From Rhodobacteraceae bacterium HLUCCO07 (GTDB lineage: Bacteria; Pseudomonadota; Alphaproteobacteria; Rhodobacterales; Rhodobacteraceae): a stretch of DNA of 64,000 bases. Positions 18,057 to 28,105 of this stretch are shown here, one piece after another. Under the pieces are notes generated by a model that was given only the letters and a program-made list of their open reading frames with translations, had not been told where the DNA came from and made no database searches. The DNA is taken from positions 124,001 to 188,000 of the forward strand of contig LJSU01000025.1 in assembly GCA_001314705.1 (NCBI GenBank), written 5' to 3'. Every line of letters begins with the position of its first letter. Positions within the stretch are counted from its first letter, which is position 1. A program made the translations under genes and the position numbers.

Positions 18057-19295
18057 TCAGCGCAGGTGGGCGAGCAATCCGGGCGAGGCGTAGCCGTCGG
18101 GCACGAGGCCGCGGGATTTCTGGTAGGCGCGCACAGCGTTGATCGTGAGAGGACCGATCCGCCCGTCGAGTTTTTCAGGGTCGAACCCGGCGGCGCGCAG
18201 ACGGCGTTGCAGTTCGACCCTCTCTTCGAAGCTGAGCGCGCGATCCTCGCGCGGCCAGCTTGCGCGGATCGGGCCGCCGCCCGCGATCCGATCGGCGAGA
18301 TGGCCCACGCCGATCACGTAGGCGTCAGCGGTGTTGTAGCTTTCCAGCACCTCGAAATTGCGGAAGATCATGAACGCCGCGCCGTTGTGACCGCCGGGCA
18401 ACAGGATCGAGGCGGGGCCGTGATCGGGAATGCGCGCGCCATCCGCGGCACGGACCCCGAGATTGGCCCATTGCGAGGGCAGTTTCTCAAGCTCGCGCCG
18501 GGCCAGCATGTGGTTGAAGCCTTTCGGCAGCGTCACCTCGATGCCCCAGGGCTGGCCGGTCTGCCAGCCGTTGGCGCGCAGATAAGCCGCCGCCGAGGCC
18601 AGCGCATCGGCGGGGTCGTCGCCCCAGATGTCGCGGCGCCCGTCGCCGGTGAAATCCTCGGCATGAGCGAGATAGCTTGATGGCATGAACTGGGTATGCC
18701 CCATGGCCCCGGCCCAGCTTCCGCGCAGGTCGGCGGGACGGGCGTCGCCATCGGCGAGTATACGGAGCGCGTCAAGCAGCTGCCCTTCGAAGAACGCCTC
18801 GCGCCGCCCGTCATGGGCCAGCGTGGCCAGTGCCTCGATCGTGGGGATGGTGCCGCGATAACTGCCATAGGCGGATTCGAGCCCCCAGATGGCAGTGAGG
18901 ATTTCCTTTTCTACGCCGTAGCGCGCCTCGATCCGGTCGAGCAGCGCGCGGTGCTGTTGCAGCGCCTTTTTCCCGGCGGCGATCCGCGCATCCGAGGCGG
19001 CGCTGTCGAGATAGACCCAGACCGTCTTGGTAAACTCGTTCTGGGTGCGGTCCTTCTCGATCACGTCGGTATTGTAGCGGATGCCGCTCAGGGCATCGTC
19101 TAGCACATGGCCGGGGATGCCCGCGGCAATAGCACGATTGCGAAATCCGGCGAGCCAGTTCTGAAAACTCGCGCTCCTGGTCGAGATCACGGGATCCAAC
19201 ATGACGACCGGAGGGCGCAGCGATTGCACCGGTGGTTCGGCCAGCGTCGGTGCCGCGACAGGCGCGACAAGCAAAAGGAAGAGCGAAAGACGCAT
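18057..19295 (-). CDS. Lytic murein transglycosylase with C-terminal peptidoglycan-binding domain (MltB family)
   Basis: 412 aa with an N-terminal signal (MRLSLFLLLVAPVAAPTLA). The SLT_2 domain spans ~40-330 with the catalytic Glu in TAIWGLESAYGSYRG and the downstream GSWAGAMGHTQFMPSSY motif. The last ~60 residues (LQRRLRAAGFDPEKLDGRIGPLTINAVRAYQ) form a PG_binding_1 domain. It cleaves glycan strands in the periplasm to 1,6-anhydro ends. No lipobox is apparent, so a soluble periplasmic form is likely. It is 124 nt upstream-side of rnr with no evident coupling. Confidence 0.92.
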   Translation of the reverse strand: MRLSLFLLLVAPVAAPTLAEPPVQSLRPPVVMLDPVISTRSASFQNWLAGFRNRAIAAGIPGHVLDDALSGIRYNTDVIEKDRTQNEFTKTVWVYLDSAASDARIAAGKKALQQHRALLDRIEARYGVEKEILTAIWGLESAYGSYRGTIPTIEALATLAHDGRREAFFEGQLLDALRILADGDARPADLRGSWAGAMGHTQFMPSSYLAHAEDFTGDGRRDIWGDDPADALASAAAYLRANGWQTGQPWGIEVTLPKGFNHMLARRELEKLPSQWANLGVRAADGARIPDHGPASILLPGGHNGAAFMIFRNFEVLESYNTADAYVIGVGHLADRIAGGGPIRASWPREDRALSFEERVELQRRLRAAGFDPEKLDGRIGPLTINAVRAYQKSRGLVPDGYASPGLLAHLR

Positions 19296-19419
19296 GTGCC
19301 CGATGCCTTGATTCAGCGTTTTTCAGAAGGATAAGCCAAGTCGCGCTTCAGACAAAGGCTGCTTTCTTGTGCGAGCGGAAATCGGCGGTGGCAAGCCGGA
19401 GTCAGCCGCGGGCTATTTC

Positions 19420-21678
19420 TTATTTCCGCGTACGCGAAACCTTGCGCTTCACCTTGTCGGATTTGCGTTTCGCGCGGGCAGGTTTGCGGCCACGGGGGGC
19501 CGATTTCGACCCGCCGCGCCGGGCACGGGGCAGGGGGTCGCCGTCGAGCGACACCAGTTCGAAGGCGAGCCCGCCGGTGACCGGCGCGGCCTCGATCAGC
19601 TTGACAGTGACACGCTGGCCAAGGCCGATCACGGTGCCGCTGTCGCTGCCGGTGAGGGTGCCGGCTTCGCGGTCGAGGCGGAAATATTCATGCCCCAATG
19701 CGCGCATCGGGACCAGCCCGTCGGCGCCGGTCTCATCCAGCGTGACGAAAACGCCGAAACGGGCGATGCCCGAGATGCGGCCGGAGAAGGTGCTGCCGAC
19801 GCGATCCGACAGGAAGGCGGCGAGGTAGCGGTCATTGGTGTCGCGCTCGGCCATCATGGAGCGGCGTTCGGTTTCGGAGATATGCGCCGCGGTGGGTTCG
19901 AGCCGGGCGATATCGTCGGGTGAAAGCCCGTCCTCGCCCCATTTGTGGGCAGTGATCAGCGCGCGGTGCACCACCAAGTCGGAATAGCGCCGGATCGGCG
20001 AGGTGAAATGCGCGTAAGCCTGAAGAGCCAGGCCGAAATGGCCGAAATTCGACGGGCTGTAATACGCCTGGGTCATCGAGCGCAGCGTGGCGAGGTTGAT
20101 CAACTGATCATTCTCGGTGCCTTCGGCCTGGGCCAGAAGCGCGTTGAGATGGGCGGTTTTCAGCACCTGGCCCTTGGCCAGCGTGAGCCCCGCGGCCTCG
20201 GCCGTGTCGCGCAGCGTGTCGAGTTTCTCGGGCGGGGGCTCCTCGTGAACGCGAAAGAGGAGCGGCGAGCGGCGGGAGATCAGTTCTTGCGCGGCCGCGA
20301 CATTGGCCAGCACCATGAACTCCTCGATCATGCGATGGGCATCGAGCCGGTCGGAGAAATTCACGCTTTCGACCTCGCCCTCGTCCGAGATCACGACCTT
20401 GCGTTCAGGCAGATCGAGGTCGAGCGGCTGGCGGCGGTTGCGGGCATGGGCAAGCGCTTCGTAGGCGTTGAAAAGCGGGTGGATCACCTCGTCCATGAGC
20501 GGCGCGCATTGTTCGTCGGGATTGCCGTCGCGGGCCGCCTGCACGCGCCTGTAGGTGAGCGAGGCGGTCGAGCGCATGATGCCACGGGTGAAGCGATGGG
20601 CGATCTTTTCGCCATGGGCGTCGATCTGCATCCGCACGGCGATGCAGGCGCGCGGCACGCCTTCGTGCAGAGAGCACAGATCGCCCGAAAGCCGGTCAGG
20701 CAGCATCGGCACGACACGGTCGGGAAAATAGGAGGAATTGCCGCGCTTGCGTGCCTCGGCATCGAGCGCGGTGCCGGGGCGGACGTAATGGGCGACATCG
20801 GCGATGGCGACCCAGATCACATGGCCGCCTGCGTTCTTGGGGTCGTCATCGGGATGGGCCCAGCAGGCGTCATCGTGGTCGCGCGCATCGGCCGGGTCTA
20901 TGGTGATCAGCGGCAGATCGGTCAGATCCTCGCGGTTTTCATCAAGCTTGGCGGGGTGCATCGCGTCGGCCTCGGCGATCACCTCGTCGGGGAAGTCGTG
21001 CGGAATTCCATGCTGGTGAATCGCGATGAGCGAGACGGCGCGCGGCGCGCTCGGATCACCAAGCCGGGCGAGGACGCGGGCGCGGGGCAGGCCCATGCGG
21101 CCCTTGGGGCCGGATTGTTCGGCCTCGACCAATTCGCCCTCTTTCGCGCCGCCGGTGTCGGATTTCGGCACCTGCCATTCCTTGCCGTCGCCCTTGTCGA
21201 TGGGCAGGATGCGCCCGCCTTCGGGGGTCGCACGAAACACGCCCAGAACCTTGCGCGGGTTGGTGCCGATGCGGCGGATGAGCCTTGCCTCGTAGGCGAA
21301 ATCGCCCTTGGTCTCGGTCAGACGGGCAAGGATGCGGTCGCCCTCGCCCAAGGCCGGGTCGGAAGCGCGCGGCACGATCACGATGGCGGGCGCGTCCCCT
21401 TCGCCCTGCCATTCCATCGGACGCGCGGTCAGGTCGCCGTCGGCGGTTGGCGCGCCGACCTGAAGCACCGCCACGGGCGGGAGCTTGTCCGGGTCGCGAT
21501 AGGTTTTCTTGCGCTTGGTGAGGTGGCCCTCGTCCTCAAGCTCCTTGAGCATGCGTTTGAGGTCGATCCGCGCCGCGCCCTTGATCCCGAAGGCGCGGGC
21601 GATGTCACGTTTCGAGCTTTGGGTCGGGTTGTCGGAAATCCATTGCAGGATCTCGTCACGGGAGGGCAGCTGGCTCAT
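19420..21678 (-). CDS. rnr: Ribonuclease R
   Basis: 752 aa 3'-5' exoribonuclease. The N-terminal winged-helix part (DEILQWISDNPTQSSKRDIARAFGI) and cold-shock-like domains precede the RNB catalytic core with the Asp cluster ITIDPADARDHDDACWA near residue 262 and the HFTSPIRRYSDLVVHRAL block near 570. An S1 domain (GSTFSGRISGIARFGVFVTLDETGADGLV) and a Lys/Arg-rich tail (RGGSKSAPRGRKPARAKRK) follow. It degrades structured RNA and takes part in rRNA and tmRNA quality control. It is divergent from the thiamine operon. Confidence 0.96.
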   Translation of the reverse strand: MSQLPSRDEILQWISDNPTQSSKRDIARAFGIKGAARIDLKRMLKELEDEGHLTKRKKTYRDPDKLPPVAVLQVGAPTADGDLTARPMEWQGEGDAPAIVIVPRASDPALGEGDRILARLTETKGDFAYEARLIRRIGTNPRKVLGVFRATPEGGRILPIDKGDGKEWQVPKSDTGGAKEGELVEAEQSGPKGRMGLPRARVLARLGDPSAPRAVSLIAIHQHGIPHDFPDEVIAEADAMHPAKLDENREDLTDLPLITIDPADARDHDDACWAHPDDDPKNAGGHVIWVAIADVAHYVRPGTALDAEARKRGNSSYFPDRVVPMLPDRLSGDLCSLHEGVPRACIAVRMQIDAHGEKIAHRFTRGIMRSTASLTYRRVQAARDGNPDEQCAPLMDEVIHPLFNAYEALAHARNRRQPLDLDLPERKVVISDEGEVESVNFSDRLDAHRMIEEFMVLANVAAAQELISRRSPLLFRVHEEPPPEKLDTLRDTAEAAGLTLAKGQVLKTAHLNALLAQAEGTENDQLINLATLRSMTQAYYSPSNFGHFGLALQAYAHFTSPIRRYSDLVVHRALITAHKWGEDGLSPDDIARLEPTAAHISETERRSMMAERDTNDRYLAAFLSDRVGSTFSGRISGIARFGVFVTLDETGADGLVPMRALGHEYFRLDREAGTLTGSDSGTVIGLGQRVTVKLIEAAPVTGGLAFELVSLDGDPLPRARRGGSKSAPRGRKPARAKRKSDKVKRKVSRTRK

Positions 21679-21781
21679 GTCTGCGCCCTAGCATGGCCCG
21701 CAGGCCCTGCCAACACCGAAGCGCCGGGGATGGAGCGCGGGGTGCTTGCCAAGGCGGCGCCGGTTGCATAGGTGTTGTGTT

Positions 21782-21875
21782 ACCTCGGGGTGCCTGGACG
21801 GCGGTTCAGGCTGAGATGCTGAGCAAGAGGCGAACCCGTTGAACCTGAACCGGTTAAGACCGGCGGAGGGAAGGT
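21782..21875 (+). promoter_or_regulatory. TPP riboswitch (THI element)
   Basis: The conserved core is recognisable: GGGGTGCC, then GGCTGAGATGC, ACCCGTTGAACCTGAACC and GGTTAAGACCGGCGGAGGGAA, closing with AGGT opposite the initial ACCT. This is the thiamine pyrophosphate aptamer. A short stem (TGGGA-GAC-TCCCA, 21877-21889) follows 50 nt before the thiB start, and could be part of the expression platform. No T-run is seen, so translational or Rho-linked control is more likely than an intrinsic attenuator. When TPP is plentiful the thiBPQ operon should be off. Confidence 0.95.
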
Positions 21876-21925
21876 CTGGGAGACTCCCAACACTTGCCCC
21901 GCCCGTCGCAAGAATGGGAGATGAC

Positions 21926-22912
21926 ATGAAACGTCTATTCATTGCCGCGGGAGTTCTTCTGGCCACCCAAGCCACGGCAGAAACACCCGTTCTGACTGTC
22001 TATACCTATGACAGCTTCGTTGCCGACTGGGGGCCGGGGCCGGCCGTCGAGGCGGCGTTCGAGGAGGTTTGCGATTGCGACCTTCAATTCGTGGCGGCGG
22101 GCGACGGGGCGTCGCTCTTGTCGCGGTTGCGGCTCGAGGGCGCGCGCAGCAAGGCGGATGTGGTTCTGGGGCTGGATACCAACCTGACCGCGGCGGCGCG
22201 GGAAACCGGGCTGTTCGCGCCGCACGGGATCGAGGCGGAGCTGGATGTGCCGCGCCCGGAGGCATGGCGGGACGAGTTGTTCCTGCCCTATGACTGGGGC
22301 TATTTCGCCTTTGTGCATGATCGCGAGAAATTGCCACAACCGCCTGAAACCCTTGAGGAACTGGCCAATTCGGATGTCAGCATCGTGATCCAGGATCCGC
22401 GGTCCTCGACGCCGGGACTGGGCCTTTTGCTTTGGGTCAAGGCGGTGCATGGCGATGGCGCCGAAGCGATATGGGAAGGGCTTTCCGACAATATCGTGAC
22501 GGTCACGCCGGGCTGGTCCGAGGCTTACGGGCTGTTTGGCGAAGGCGAGGCGGACATGGTGCTGAGCTATACCACGTCGCCCGCCTATCACCGGGTCGCG
22601 GAAGAGGATGACAGCAAGGCCGCGGCGATCTTTCCGCAGCATTACATGCAGATCGAGGTGGCCGGAAAACTGGCCGCGAGCGCGCAGCCGGAACTGGCCG
22701 ATCAATTCCTGTCCTTCATGGTCTCGGATGCGTTCCAGTCGATCATTCCGACGACCAACTGGATGTATCCGGTTGCCATGCCTGAGGACGGTTTGCCCGA
22801 CGGGTTCGACGCGCCGCTCGCGGAAGACAAGGCGCTTCTGTTTGCGCCGGACGAGGTTCCGGCGCAGCGGGAAGCGGCGCTGGCCGAGTGGCAGCGCGCG
22901 CTGTCGAAATGA
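21926..22912 (+). CDS. thiB: Thiamine ABC transporter substrate-binding protein
   Basis: 328 aa with signal peptide MKRLFIAAGVLLATQATA. The mature protein starts ETPVLTVYTYDSFVADWGPGP, the typical ThiB opening. Other family features are DVVLGLDTNL, FLPYDWGYFAFVHD and the aromatic-rich ligand region TTSPAYHRV. The start has GGGAG upstream. It binds thiamine and its phosphates in the periplasm. The TPP riboswitch immediately upstream supports the ligand assignment. Confidence 0.95.
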   Translation: MKRLFIAAGVLLATQATAETPVLTVYTYDSFVADWGPGPAVEAAFEEVCDCDLQFVAAGDGASLLSRLRLEGARSKADVVLGLDTNLTAAARETGLFAPHGIEAELDVPRPEAWRDELFLPYDWGYFAFVHDREKLPQPPETLEELANSDVSIVIQDPRSSTPGLGLLLWVKAVHGDGAEAIWEGLSDNIVTVTPGWSEAYGLFGEGEADMVLSYTTSPAYHRVAEEDDSKAAAIFPQHYMQIEVAGKLAASAQPELADQFLSFMVSDAFQSIIPTTNWMYPVAMPEDGLPDGFDAPLAEDKALLFAPDEVPAQREAALAEWQRALSK

Positions 22913-24435
22913 CGCGCAGCGGGCCGGGATGGGTCGCGGCGGGGATCGTCGCGGCGCTGATTCTCGGCCCGCTTGTCGCGGTTTTCATGCGCGCCGAGGC
23001 TGGCGCACAGGTGTTAACATCCGATTGGTCCGCCGTCCGGTTTACCATTTTGCAGGCCGCATTGTCGGCGTTGTTAAGCATTGCGCTGGCCATTCCAGTG
23101 GCCCGCGCACTGGCGCGGCGGGCGTTCCGGGGGCGGGGGATCCTGATCACGCTTCTGGGGGCGCCGTTCATCCTTCCGGTGATCGTCGCGGTTCTGGGGC
23201 TCTTGGCGGTGTTCGGGCGCGCGGGGATCGTCAACACGGCGCTGGCTTGGCTCGGCCTGCCGCCAGTGAGCATCTACGGGCTTCAGGGCGTGGTCCTGGC
23301 GCATGTGTTCTTTAACCTTCCGCTTGCCACGCGGATCATCCTTCAGGGCTGGCAGGGCATCCCGTCGGAACGGTTTCGGCTGGCGGCGAACCTGGGCCTG
23401 TCGGGGGTGCAGGTGGCGCGTTTCCTCGAATGGCCAATGCTGCGGGCAGTGGTGCCGGGGGCGCTGATGGTGGTGTTCGCGATCTGCCTGAGCAGTTTCG
23501 CCGTGGCGCTGACACTCGGCGGGGGGCCGCGGGCGACCACCGTGGAATTGGCGATTTATCAGGCATTTAACTTCGATTTCGACCTGGGCCGCGCGGCGCG
23601 CCTGGCAGTGATCCAACTCGTGTTGGCGGGGTCGGCGGCCGTGGTCGCGTTCTGGGCCGCGGTGCCCGCCGGGTTTGGCGCCGGACTGGGGCGGGTTGTG
23701 CGGCGGTGGGAGGCGGAGACCTGGGGGGCGCGGGCGCTCGATGCGGGGTGGATCGGGCTGGCGGCGGGGTTCCTGATCGTTCCGTTGGCGATGATCTTCC
23801 TCAACGGCGTTAGCGGTTTGACGCAGGTGCCCGGCGCGGTCTGGCGGGCGGCGGGCGTGTCGGTGACCATCGCGCTCATATCCACCGCGCTGTGCGTCGC
23901 GCTGGCCCTGTCGCTGGCGATGGTGCGGCGCGGCTGGGCCGAGGTGGTGGCCTTGATGGGGATCGCGGTTTCGCCGCTCGTGATCGGCACCGGCCTCTTC
24001 GTGATCGTGAACCCCTGGATGGATCCCGCGCGCCTTGCCATGCCGGTGACGGCGCTGGTCAACGCCTTGATGGCATTGCCTTTTGCAATGCGGGTGCTGG
24101 CGCCTGACGTGGCGCGCACCGAGGCGGATTTCGGGCGGTTGGCCGATGCGCTGTCCTTGCGCGGTTGGGCGCGGTTGCGCTGGCTGATCCTGCCGCGGCT
24201 GCGCCCGGCGCTGGGGTTTTCGGCCGGGCTGGCGGGCGCACTGTCGATGGGGGACCTGGGGGTCGTGGCATTGTTCGCGGACCCGGATTTCGCCACGCTG
24301 CCGCTGCAGATGTATCGCCTGATGGGCGCTTACCGGATGGAGGCGGCGGCGGGTGCGGGGCTGATCCTGCTGGCGCTAAGTCTTGGGGTTTTCTGGATTT
24401 TCGACCGGGGAGGGCGCGGCGATGTTGACGCTTGA
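22909..24435 (+). CDS. thiP: Thiamine ABC transporter permease
   Basis: 508 aa fused double permease with about twelve hydrophobic segments. Two binding-protein-dependent transport repeats are visible: the EAA-like loops are around WQGIPSERFRLAANLGLSGVQVARFLEWPML (first half) and RTEADFGRLADALSLRGWARLRWLILPRL (second half). The ATG at 22909 overlaps the thiB stop by 4 nt. An in-frame ATG at 22888 lies inside thiB and is less likely. Confidence 0.93.
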   Translation: MTRSGPGWVAAGIVAALILGPLVAVFMRAEAGAQVLTSDWSAVRFTILQAALSALLSIALAIPVARALARRAFRGRGILITLLGAPFILPVIVAVLGLLAVFGRAGIVNTALAWLGLPPVSIYGLQGVVLAHVFFNLPLATRIILQGWQGIPSERFRLAANLGLSGVQVARFLEWPMLRAVVPGALMVVFAICLSSFAVALTLGGGPRATTVELAIYQAFNFDFDLGRAARLAVIQLVLAGSAAVVAFWAAVPAGFGAGLGRVVRRWEAETWGARALDAGWIGLAAGFLIVPLAMIFLNGVSGLTQVPGAVWRAAGVSVTIALISTALCVALALSLAMVRRGWAEVVALMGIAVSPLVIGTGLFVIVNPWMDPARLAMPVTALVNALMALPFAMRVLAPDVARTEADFGRLADALSLRGWARLRWLILPRLRPALGFSAGLAGALSMGDLGVVALFADPDFATLPLQMYRLMGAYRMEAAAGAGLILLALSLGVFWIFDRGGRGDVDA

Positions 24436-25117
24436 AAATGTGGTGATTCGGCAGGACGATTTCGAGCTGCGCGCGGACTTCGAGGTGCCCAGGGGCGCGC
24501 GCGTGTCGGTGATCGGGCCATCGGGCGCGGGCAAGACGACGCTTTTGAACGTGATCGCGGGATTTTTCGAGCCGAGCGCCGGGCGGGTGCTGTGGGAGGG
24601 GCGTGACATCACCCGGAAACCACCCGGAGAGCGCGGGATTTCCCTTTTGTTCCAGGATAATAACCTCTTTCCGCATCTGACGGTCGCGCAGAATGTGGGG
24701 CTGGGAATCGACCCCGGCCTGCGGCTCACGCCGGCTCAGAAAGCGCAGGTCGAGGCGGCGCTGGAGCGTGTCGGGCTGGCCGGCATGGGCGGGCGCAAAC
24801 CCGGGCGATTGTCGGGCGGGCAGCAGGGCCGTGCCGGGTTGGCGCGCATATTGGTGCAGGGCAAGCCATTGATATTGCTCGATGAACCCTTTGCCGCGCT
24901 GGGGCCTGCGCTGCGCGCCGAGATGCTGGCGCTGGTCGAGGACGTGGCCAGCGAGATCGGCGCGACGCTGTTGATGGTAAGCCACGATCCCGGCGACGCG
25001 CGGCGGCTGGGTGGCTTGGCGATTCTCGTGGCCGAGGGGCGGGCAGAGCCGCCCGTGCCGGTGGCGGACCTGCTGGACCACCCGTCACCCGTGTTAAGGG
25101 ATTACCTTGGAGATTAA
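24422..25117 (+). CDS. thiQ: Thiamine ABC transporter ATP-binding protein
   Basis: 231 aa. Walker A GPSGAGKTT, Q-loop LFQDNNLFPHLT, signature LSGGQ, Walker B LILLDEPFAALGP and H-loop SHD are all present. Two positions are unusual: the D-loop, normally SALD, reads AALG, and the residues after the signature are QGRAGLARIL instead of QRQRVALAR. The gene overlaps thiP by 14 nt and closes the operon. It energises thiamine uptake through ThiP. Beyond it, 25118-25346 holds no gene I can support. Confidence 0.92.
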   Translation: MLTLENVVIRQDDFELRADFEVPRGARVSVIGPSGAGKTTLLNVIAGFFEPSAGRVLWEGRDITRKPPGERGISLLFQDNNLFPHLTVAQNVGLGIDPGLRLTPAQKAQVEAALERVGLAGMGGRKPGRLSGGQQGRAGLARILVQGKPLILLDEPFAALGPALRAEMLALVEDVASEIGATLLMVSHDPGDARRLGGLAILVAEGRAEPPVPVADLLDHPSPVLRDYLGD

Positions 25118-25346
25118 CCGGATCGCAACCTGTGTTGACGGGTGCAGGAGGCCCCGAAAAGGGGGGGTGATTTCCGGCTGCTGCCCGGCTGCCAAGCGTA
25201 TGCCAGGAGAAGCAACCATTCGTTAACCGTGAAAGGGTTAATTCGGCGTGCGGTCTGCTGAACTCACCTTGTTTGGGCGCATGCGGGCAGCCGCCCGGGC
25301 GGGTGCATGCCTTCTCTAGGGTGCCGCGGGCTGCCCGGTCGGGCAA

Positions 25347-25378
25347 AGAAAAACCCCGCCCGGTGAAGGGCGGGGTTT
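25347..25378 (-). terminator. Intrinsic terminator of the petABC operon
   Basis: An 11-bp perfect stem (25351-25361 with 25368-25378, arm AAACCCCGCCC) around GGTGAA is followed on the minus strand by TTTTTCTTT. It lies 29 nt past the petC stop and is a textbook Rho-independent terminator. Confidence 0.88.
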
Positions 25379-25407
25379 CGTGATTTCAGCCGGGGCTGGT
25401 GCGCGGG

Positions 25408-26196
25408 TCAGACCTCGCGCTTGCCCTTGTGTGGCGCCCAGAGGCGTTTGTTGGTGAGGTAGAGCAGCACCGACAGGACGGTGAGCATCAGCACCCCGAC
25501 AAAGCCCGCCTGCTTGCGCGCCATCATCTTGGGTTCGGCCGTCCACATCAGGAAGGCCGCGAGATCCTCCGACATGGCCTCGATCGAATTGTCGCTGCCG
25601 TCATCGAACTCGACCATCTCGTCAGAGAGGGGCGGAGCCATCGAGATCCAGCCGCCGGGGAAGGCGGTGTTCTCGTAAAAGAGGGTTCCCGCCTCTTCCT
25701 TTTCCTCGCCGGTATAGCCGGTCAGGAGCGAGTAGATGTATTCCGGGCCACCCATTCCCTTGAAGAGCTGGTTGAGCCCGGTGCCCGCCGGGCCGTGAAA
25801 GCCCGCACGTGCCTTGGCCATCAGCGACAGGTCAGGCGCGTTGGGATCGCCCGACATCGGGAAATGGTCGGTCGGAATGGCCGGGCGGTAATCGTCGATC
25901 TCTTCGTCGAAAACCTCGAACTGCTCGGCATAGGCGCGCACTTCGGCCTCGTTGTAATGCGGGCCGCCCTCGTCGCCCAGCGCGCGCAGCGGCACATACC
26001 GCAATCCGTGGCAGGCGGAACAGACCTCGGTATAGACCTTGAGGCCGCGCTTGAGCTGGTTCTCGTCGAACTTGCCGAACGGACCTTCGAAGGAGAAGGC
26101 CACATCCTCGACATGCCCCTCTCCGCCGGCGGCCATGGCGCCCCCTGCCGAAAGGGCAAGGGCGGTTGCAGCGGTGAGTGCAATCTTTCTCAGCAT
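25408..26196 (-). CDS. petC: Cytochrome c1 of the bc1 complex
   Basis: 262 aa from the ATG at 26196 ([22 protein letters not shown] signal). The heme c site [13 protein letters not shown] is near residue 58, and the axial Met is in [12 protein letters not shown] close to the C-terminal membrane anchor ([20 protein letters not shown]). The mature protein faces the periplasm and passes electrons from the Rieske centre to a c-type cytochrome. Third gene of petABC, 16 nt after petB. Confidence 0.96.
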   Translation of the reverse strand: MLRKIALTAATALALSAGGAMAAGGEGHVEDVAFSFEGPFGKFDENQLKRGLKVYTEVCSACHGLRYVPLRALGDEGGPHYNEAEVRAYAEQFEVFDEEIDDYRPAIPTDHFPMSGDPNAPDLSLMAKARAGFHGPAGTGLNQLFKGMGGPEYIYSLLTGYTGEEKEEAGTLFYENTAFPGGWISMAPPLSDEMVEFDDGSDNSIEAMSEDLAAFLMWTAEPKMMARKQAGFVGVLMLTVLSVLLYLTNKRLWAPHKGKREV

Positions 26197-26212
26197 TTCC
26201 CTTGTCCTTTCC

Positions 26213-27535
26213 TTATTCGGCCGGGGTGGTCTTGGTGCCGTAATGGGCATCGAAGTCCTCTTCGATGGTGGCCGGTGCGGCAGTCGGTTTCTCGATCACG
26301 CCAAGGATCGGCAGGATCACCAGGAAGTAGGCGAACCAGTAGGTGGAGCCGATCAGCGCGATGGTCGAATAGGGCGGTTCGGCCGGCATGGCCCCGGCCC
26401 ACATCAGGACCAGGAAGTCGATGACGAGCAGGTAGAACCACCATTTGAACTGCGGCCGGAAACGGCCCGAGCGCACGCGGCTGGTGTCGAGCCAGGGCAC
26501 GAGCACCATCACGATGATCGCGCCGAACATCGCCAGCACGCCAAAGAACTTGGCGTCGATGATGCCGCCGGTGATCCAGCTTGCCGCGATCACCACCCAG
26601 ACATCGCCGTCAAAGGCGCGCAGGATCGCGTAGAAGGGCAGGAAATACCATTCCGGCACGATGTGCGCGGGCGTCACCAGCGGGTCGGCCTCGATATAGT
26701 TGTCGGGGTGACCGAGATAGTTCGGCATGAAGCCCACGATGGCAAAGAAGATCGCCAGGATCACCGCCAGCGCGAAGAGGTCCTTGATCACGAAATAGGG
26801 CCAGAAGGGAAGCGTGTCCTTCTCGGCTTCTTCCTTGGAGCCGCGGCGCACCTCAACCCCGGTGGGGTTGTTGTTGCCGGTGGTGTGGAAGGCCCAGATA
26901 TGCACGATGACCAGTGCCGCGATGATGAACGGCAGCAGGTAGTGCAGCGAGAAGAAGCGGTTCAGCGTCGCGTTGTCGACCGCCGGCCCACCCAGCAGCC
27001 AGGTCTGGATCGGTTCGCCGATGAAAGGGATCGCGCCGAAGAGCCCGGTGATCACCGTGGCGCCCCAGAACGACATTTGCCCCCAAGGCAGCACGTAGCC
27101 CATGAAGCCGGTGGCCATCATCAGAAGGAAGATCAGCATGCCGATGATCCAGGTCACCTCGCGCGGCGACTTGTAGGAGCCGTAATAGAGCCCGCGGAAG
27201 ATGTGGATATAGACGGCAAGGAAGAACAGCGACGCGCCGTTCATGTGCAGGTAGCGGATCATGTGCCCGCCGCGCACGTCGCGCATGATGTGTTCGACCG
27301 AGGCAAAGGCGTGATCGACATGCGGGGTGTAGTGCATCACCAGGATCACGCCGGTGACGATCATGTGCACGAGGCAATAGGCCAGCACGATGCCCCAGAT
27401 CCACATCCAGTTGAGGTTCTTGGGCGTGGGGATCATCAGCGTGTCGTACATCAGGCCGACAACAGGCAGACGCTTGTGCAGCCACTTTTCGAAACCCGAC
27501 TTGGGTTCGTAATGGTCGTGAGGAATTCCGGACAT
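26213..27535 (-). CDS. petB: Cytochrome b of the bc1 complex
   Basis: 440 aa, eight membrane helices. Heme ligand histidines lie in helix B ([23 protein letters not shown]) and helix D ([25 protein letters not shown]). The quinol-site PEWYF motif reads [15 protein letters not shown]. It carries hemes bL and bH and both quinone sites. The length is that of bacterial bc1 cytochrome b (not split b6/subunit IV), fitting an alphaproteobacterium. Confidence 0.97.
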   Translation of the reverse strand: MSGIPHDHYEPKSGFEKWLHKRLPVVGLMYDTLMIPTPKNLNWMWIWGIVLAYCLVHMIVTGVILVMHYTPHVDHAFASVEHIMRDVRGGHMIRYLHMNGASLFFLAVYIHIFRGLYYGSYKSPREVTWIIGMLIFLLMMATGFMGYVLPWGQMSFWGATVITGLFGAIPFIGEPIQTWLLGGPAVDNATLNRFFSLHYLLPFIIAALVIVHIWAFHTTGNNNPTGVEVRRGSKEEAEKDTLPFWPYFVIKDLFALAVILAIFFAIVGFMPNYLGHPDNYIEADPLVTPAHIVPEWYFLPFYAILRAFDGDVWVVIAASWITGGIIDAKFFGVLAMFGAIIVMVLVPWLDTSRVRSGRFRPQFKWWFYLLVIDFLVLMWAGAMPAEPPYSTIALIGSTYWFAYFLVILPILGVIEKPTAAPATIEEDFDAHYGTKTTPAE

Positions 27536-27547
27536 TCGCGCGTCTCC

Positions 27548-28105
27548 TTATCCGAGCACCAGATCGTCACCGTCGAAGGCGGCAACCGGGATCCAGAGGT
27601 TTTCGGGCGCCGGTCCCTTGCGGATGCGGCCGGCCGTGTCGTAATGCGAGCCGTGGCAGGGGCAGAACCAGCCCCCGAAATCGCCCGCGCCATCCCCGAT
27701 CGGGACGCAGCCCAGATGCGTGCACACGCCGATCATGACCAGCCACTCGCCCTCCTCGTCGAGCGTGCGGTTCTGGTCAGAGGCATCAAGCGACGGGTCG
27801 TTGTCGTTCTGGGCGTTCTTGTCCATCAGGTCTTCAAGCGCCACTTCGCGCGCGGCCTCGATCTCCTCGGCGCTGCGGCGGCGGATGAAGACCGGCTTGC
27901 CCAGCCATTTCACCGTCAGTTGCGTGCCGACTTCGACGCCCGAGATGTCGACCCGGATCGAGCTGAGCGCTGCGACATCGGCCGAGGGGTTCATCTGGTT
28001 GACAAGAGGCCAGGCGGCGGCACCTGCAGCCACGGCACCGGCCCCTGCGGTGGCGTAGTAGAGGAAATCTCTGCGGGTGCCTGCGTGATCTTCTGCGTTG
28101 GACAC
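27548..28105 (-). CDS. petA: Rieske iron-sulfur protein of the bc1 complex
   Basis: 185 aa. The N-terminal Tat-type anchor begins [27 protein letters not shown]. The 2Fe-2S site is formed by CTHLGC and CPCHGSHYD, with [12 protein letters not shown] after it. It accepts electrons from ubiquinol and hands them to cytochrome c1. First gene of the petABC operon. The promoter is expected in 28106-28224. Confidence 0.97.
   Translation of the reverse strand: MSNAEDHAGTRRDFLYYATAGAGAVAAGAAAWPLVNQMNPSADVAALSSIRVDISGVEVGTQLTVKWLGKPVFIRRRSAEEIEAAREVALEDLMDKNAQNDNDPSLDASDQNRTLDEEGEWLVMIGVCTHLGCVPIGDGAGDFGGWFCPCHGSHYDTAGRIRKGPAPENLWIPVAAFDGDDLVLG

Noticed and set aside
19945-21771. Long open frame on the plus strand opposite rnr (~600 codons)
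   Set aside because: It is antisense to a complete, motif-rich RNase R gene. Such long antisense frames are usual in this GC-rich DNA and this one has no domain pattern.
25195-25245. GTTAACC ... GGGTTAA as a CtrA-type site
   Set aside because: The two TTAA boxes are 11 bp apart, not 7, and no start site supports it. It could still be a chance palindrome.
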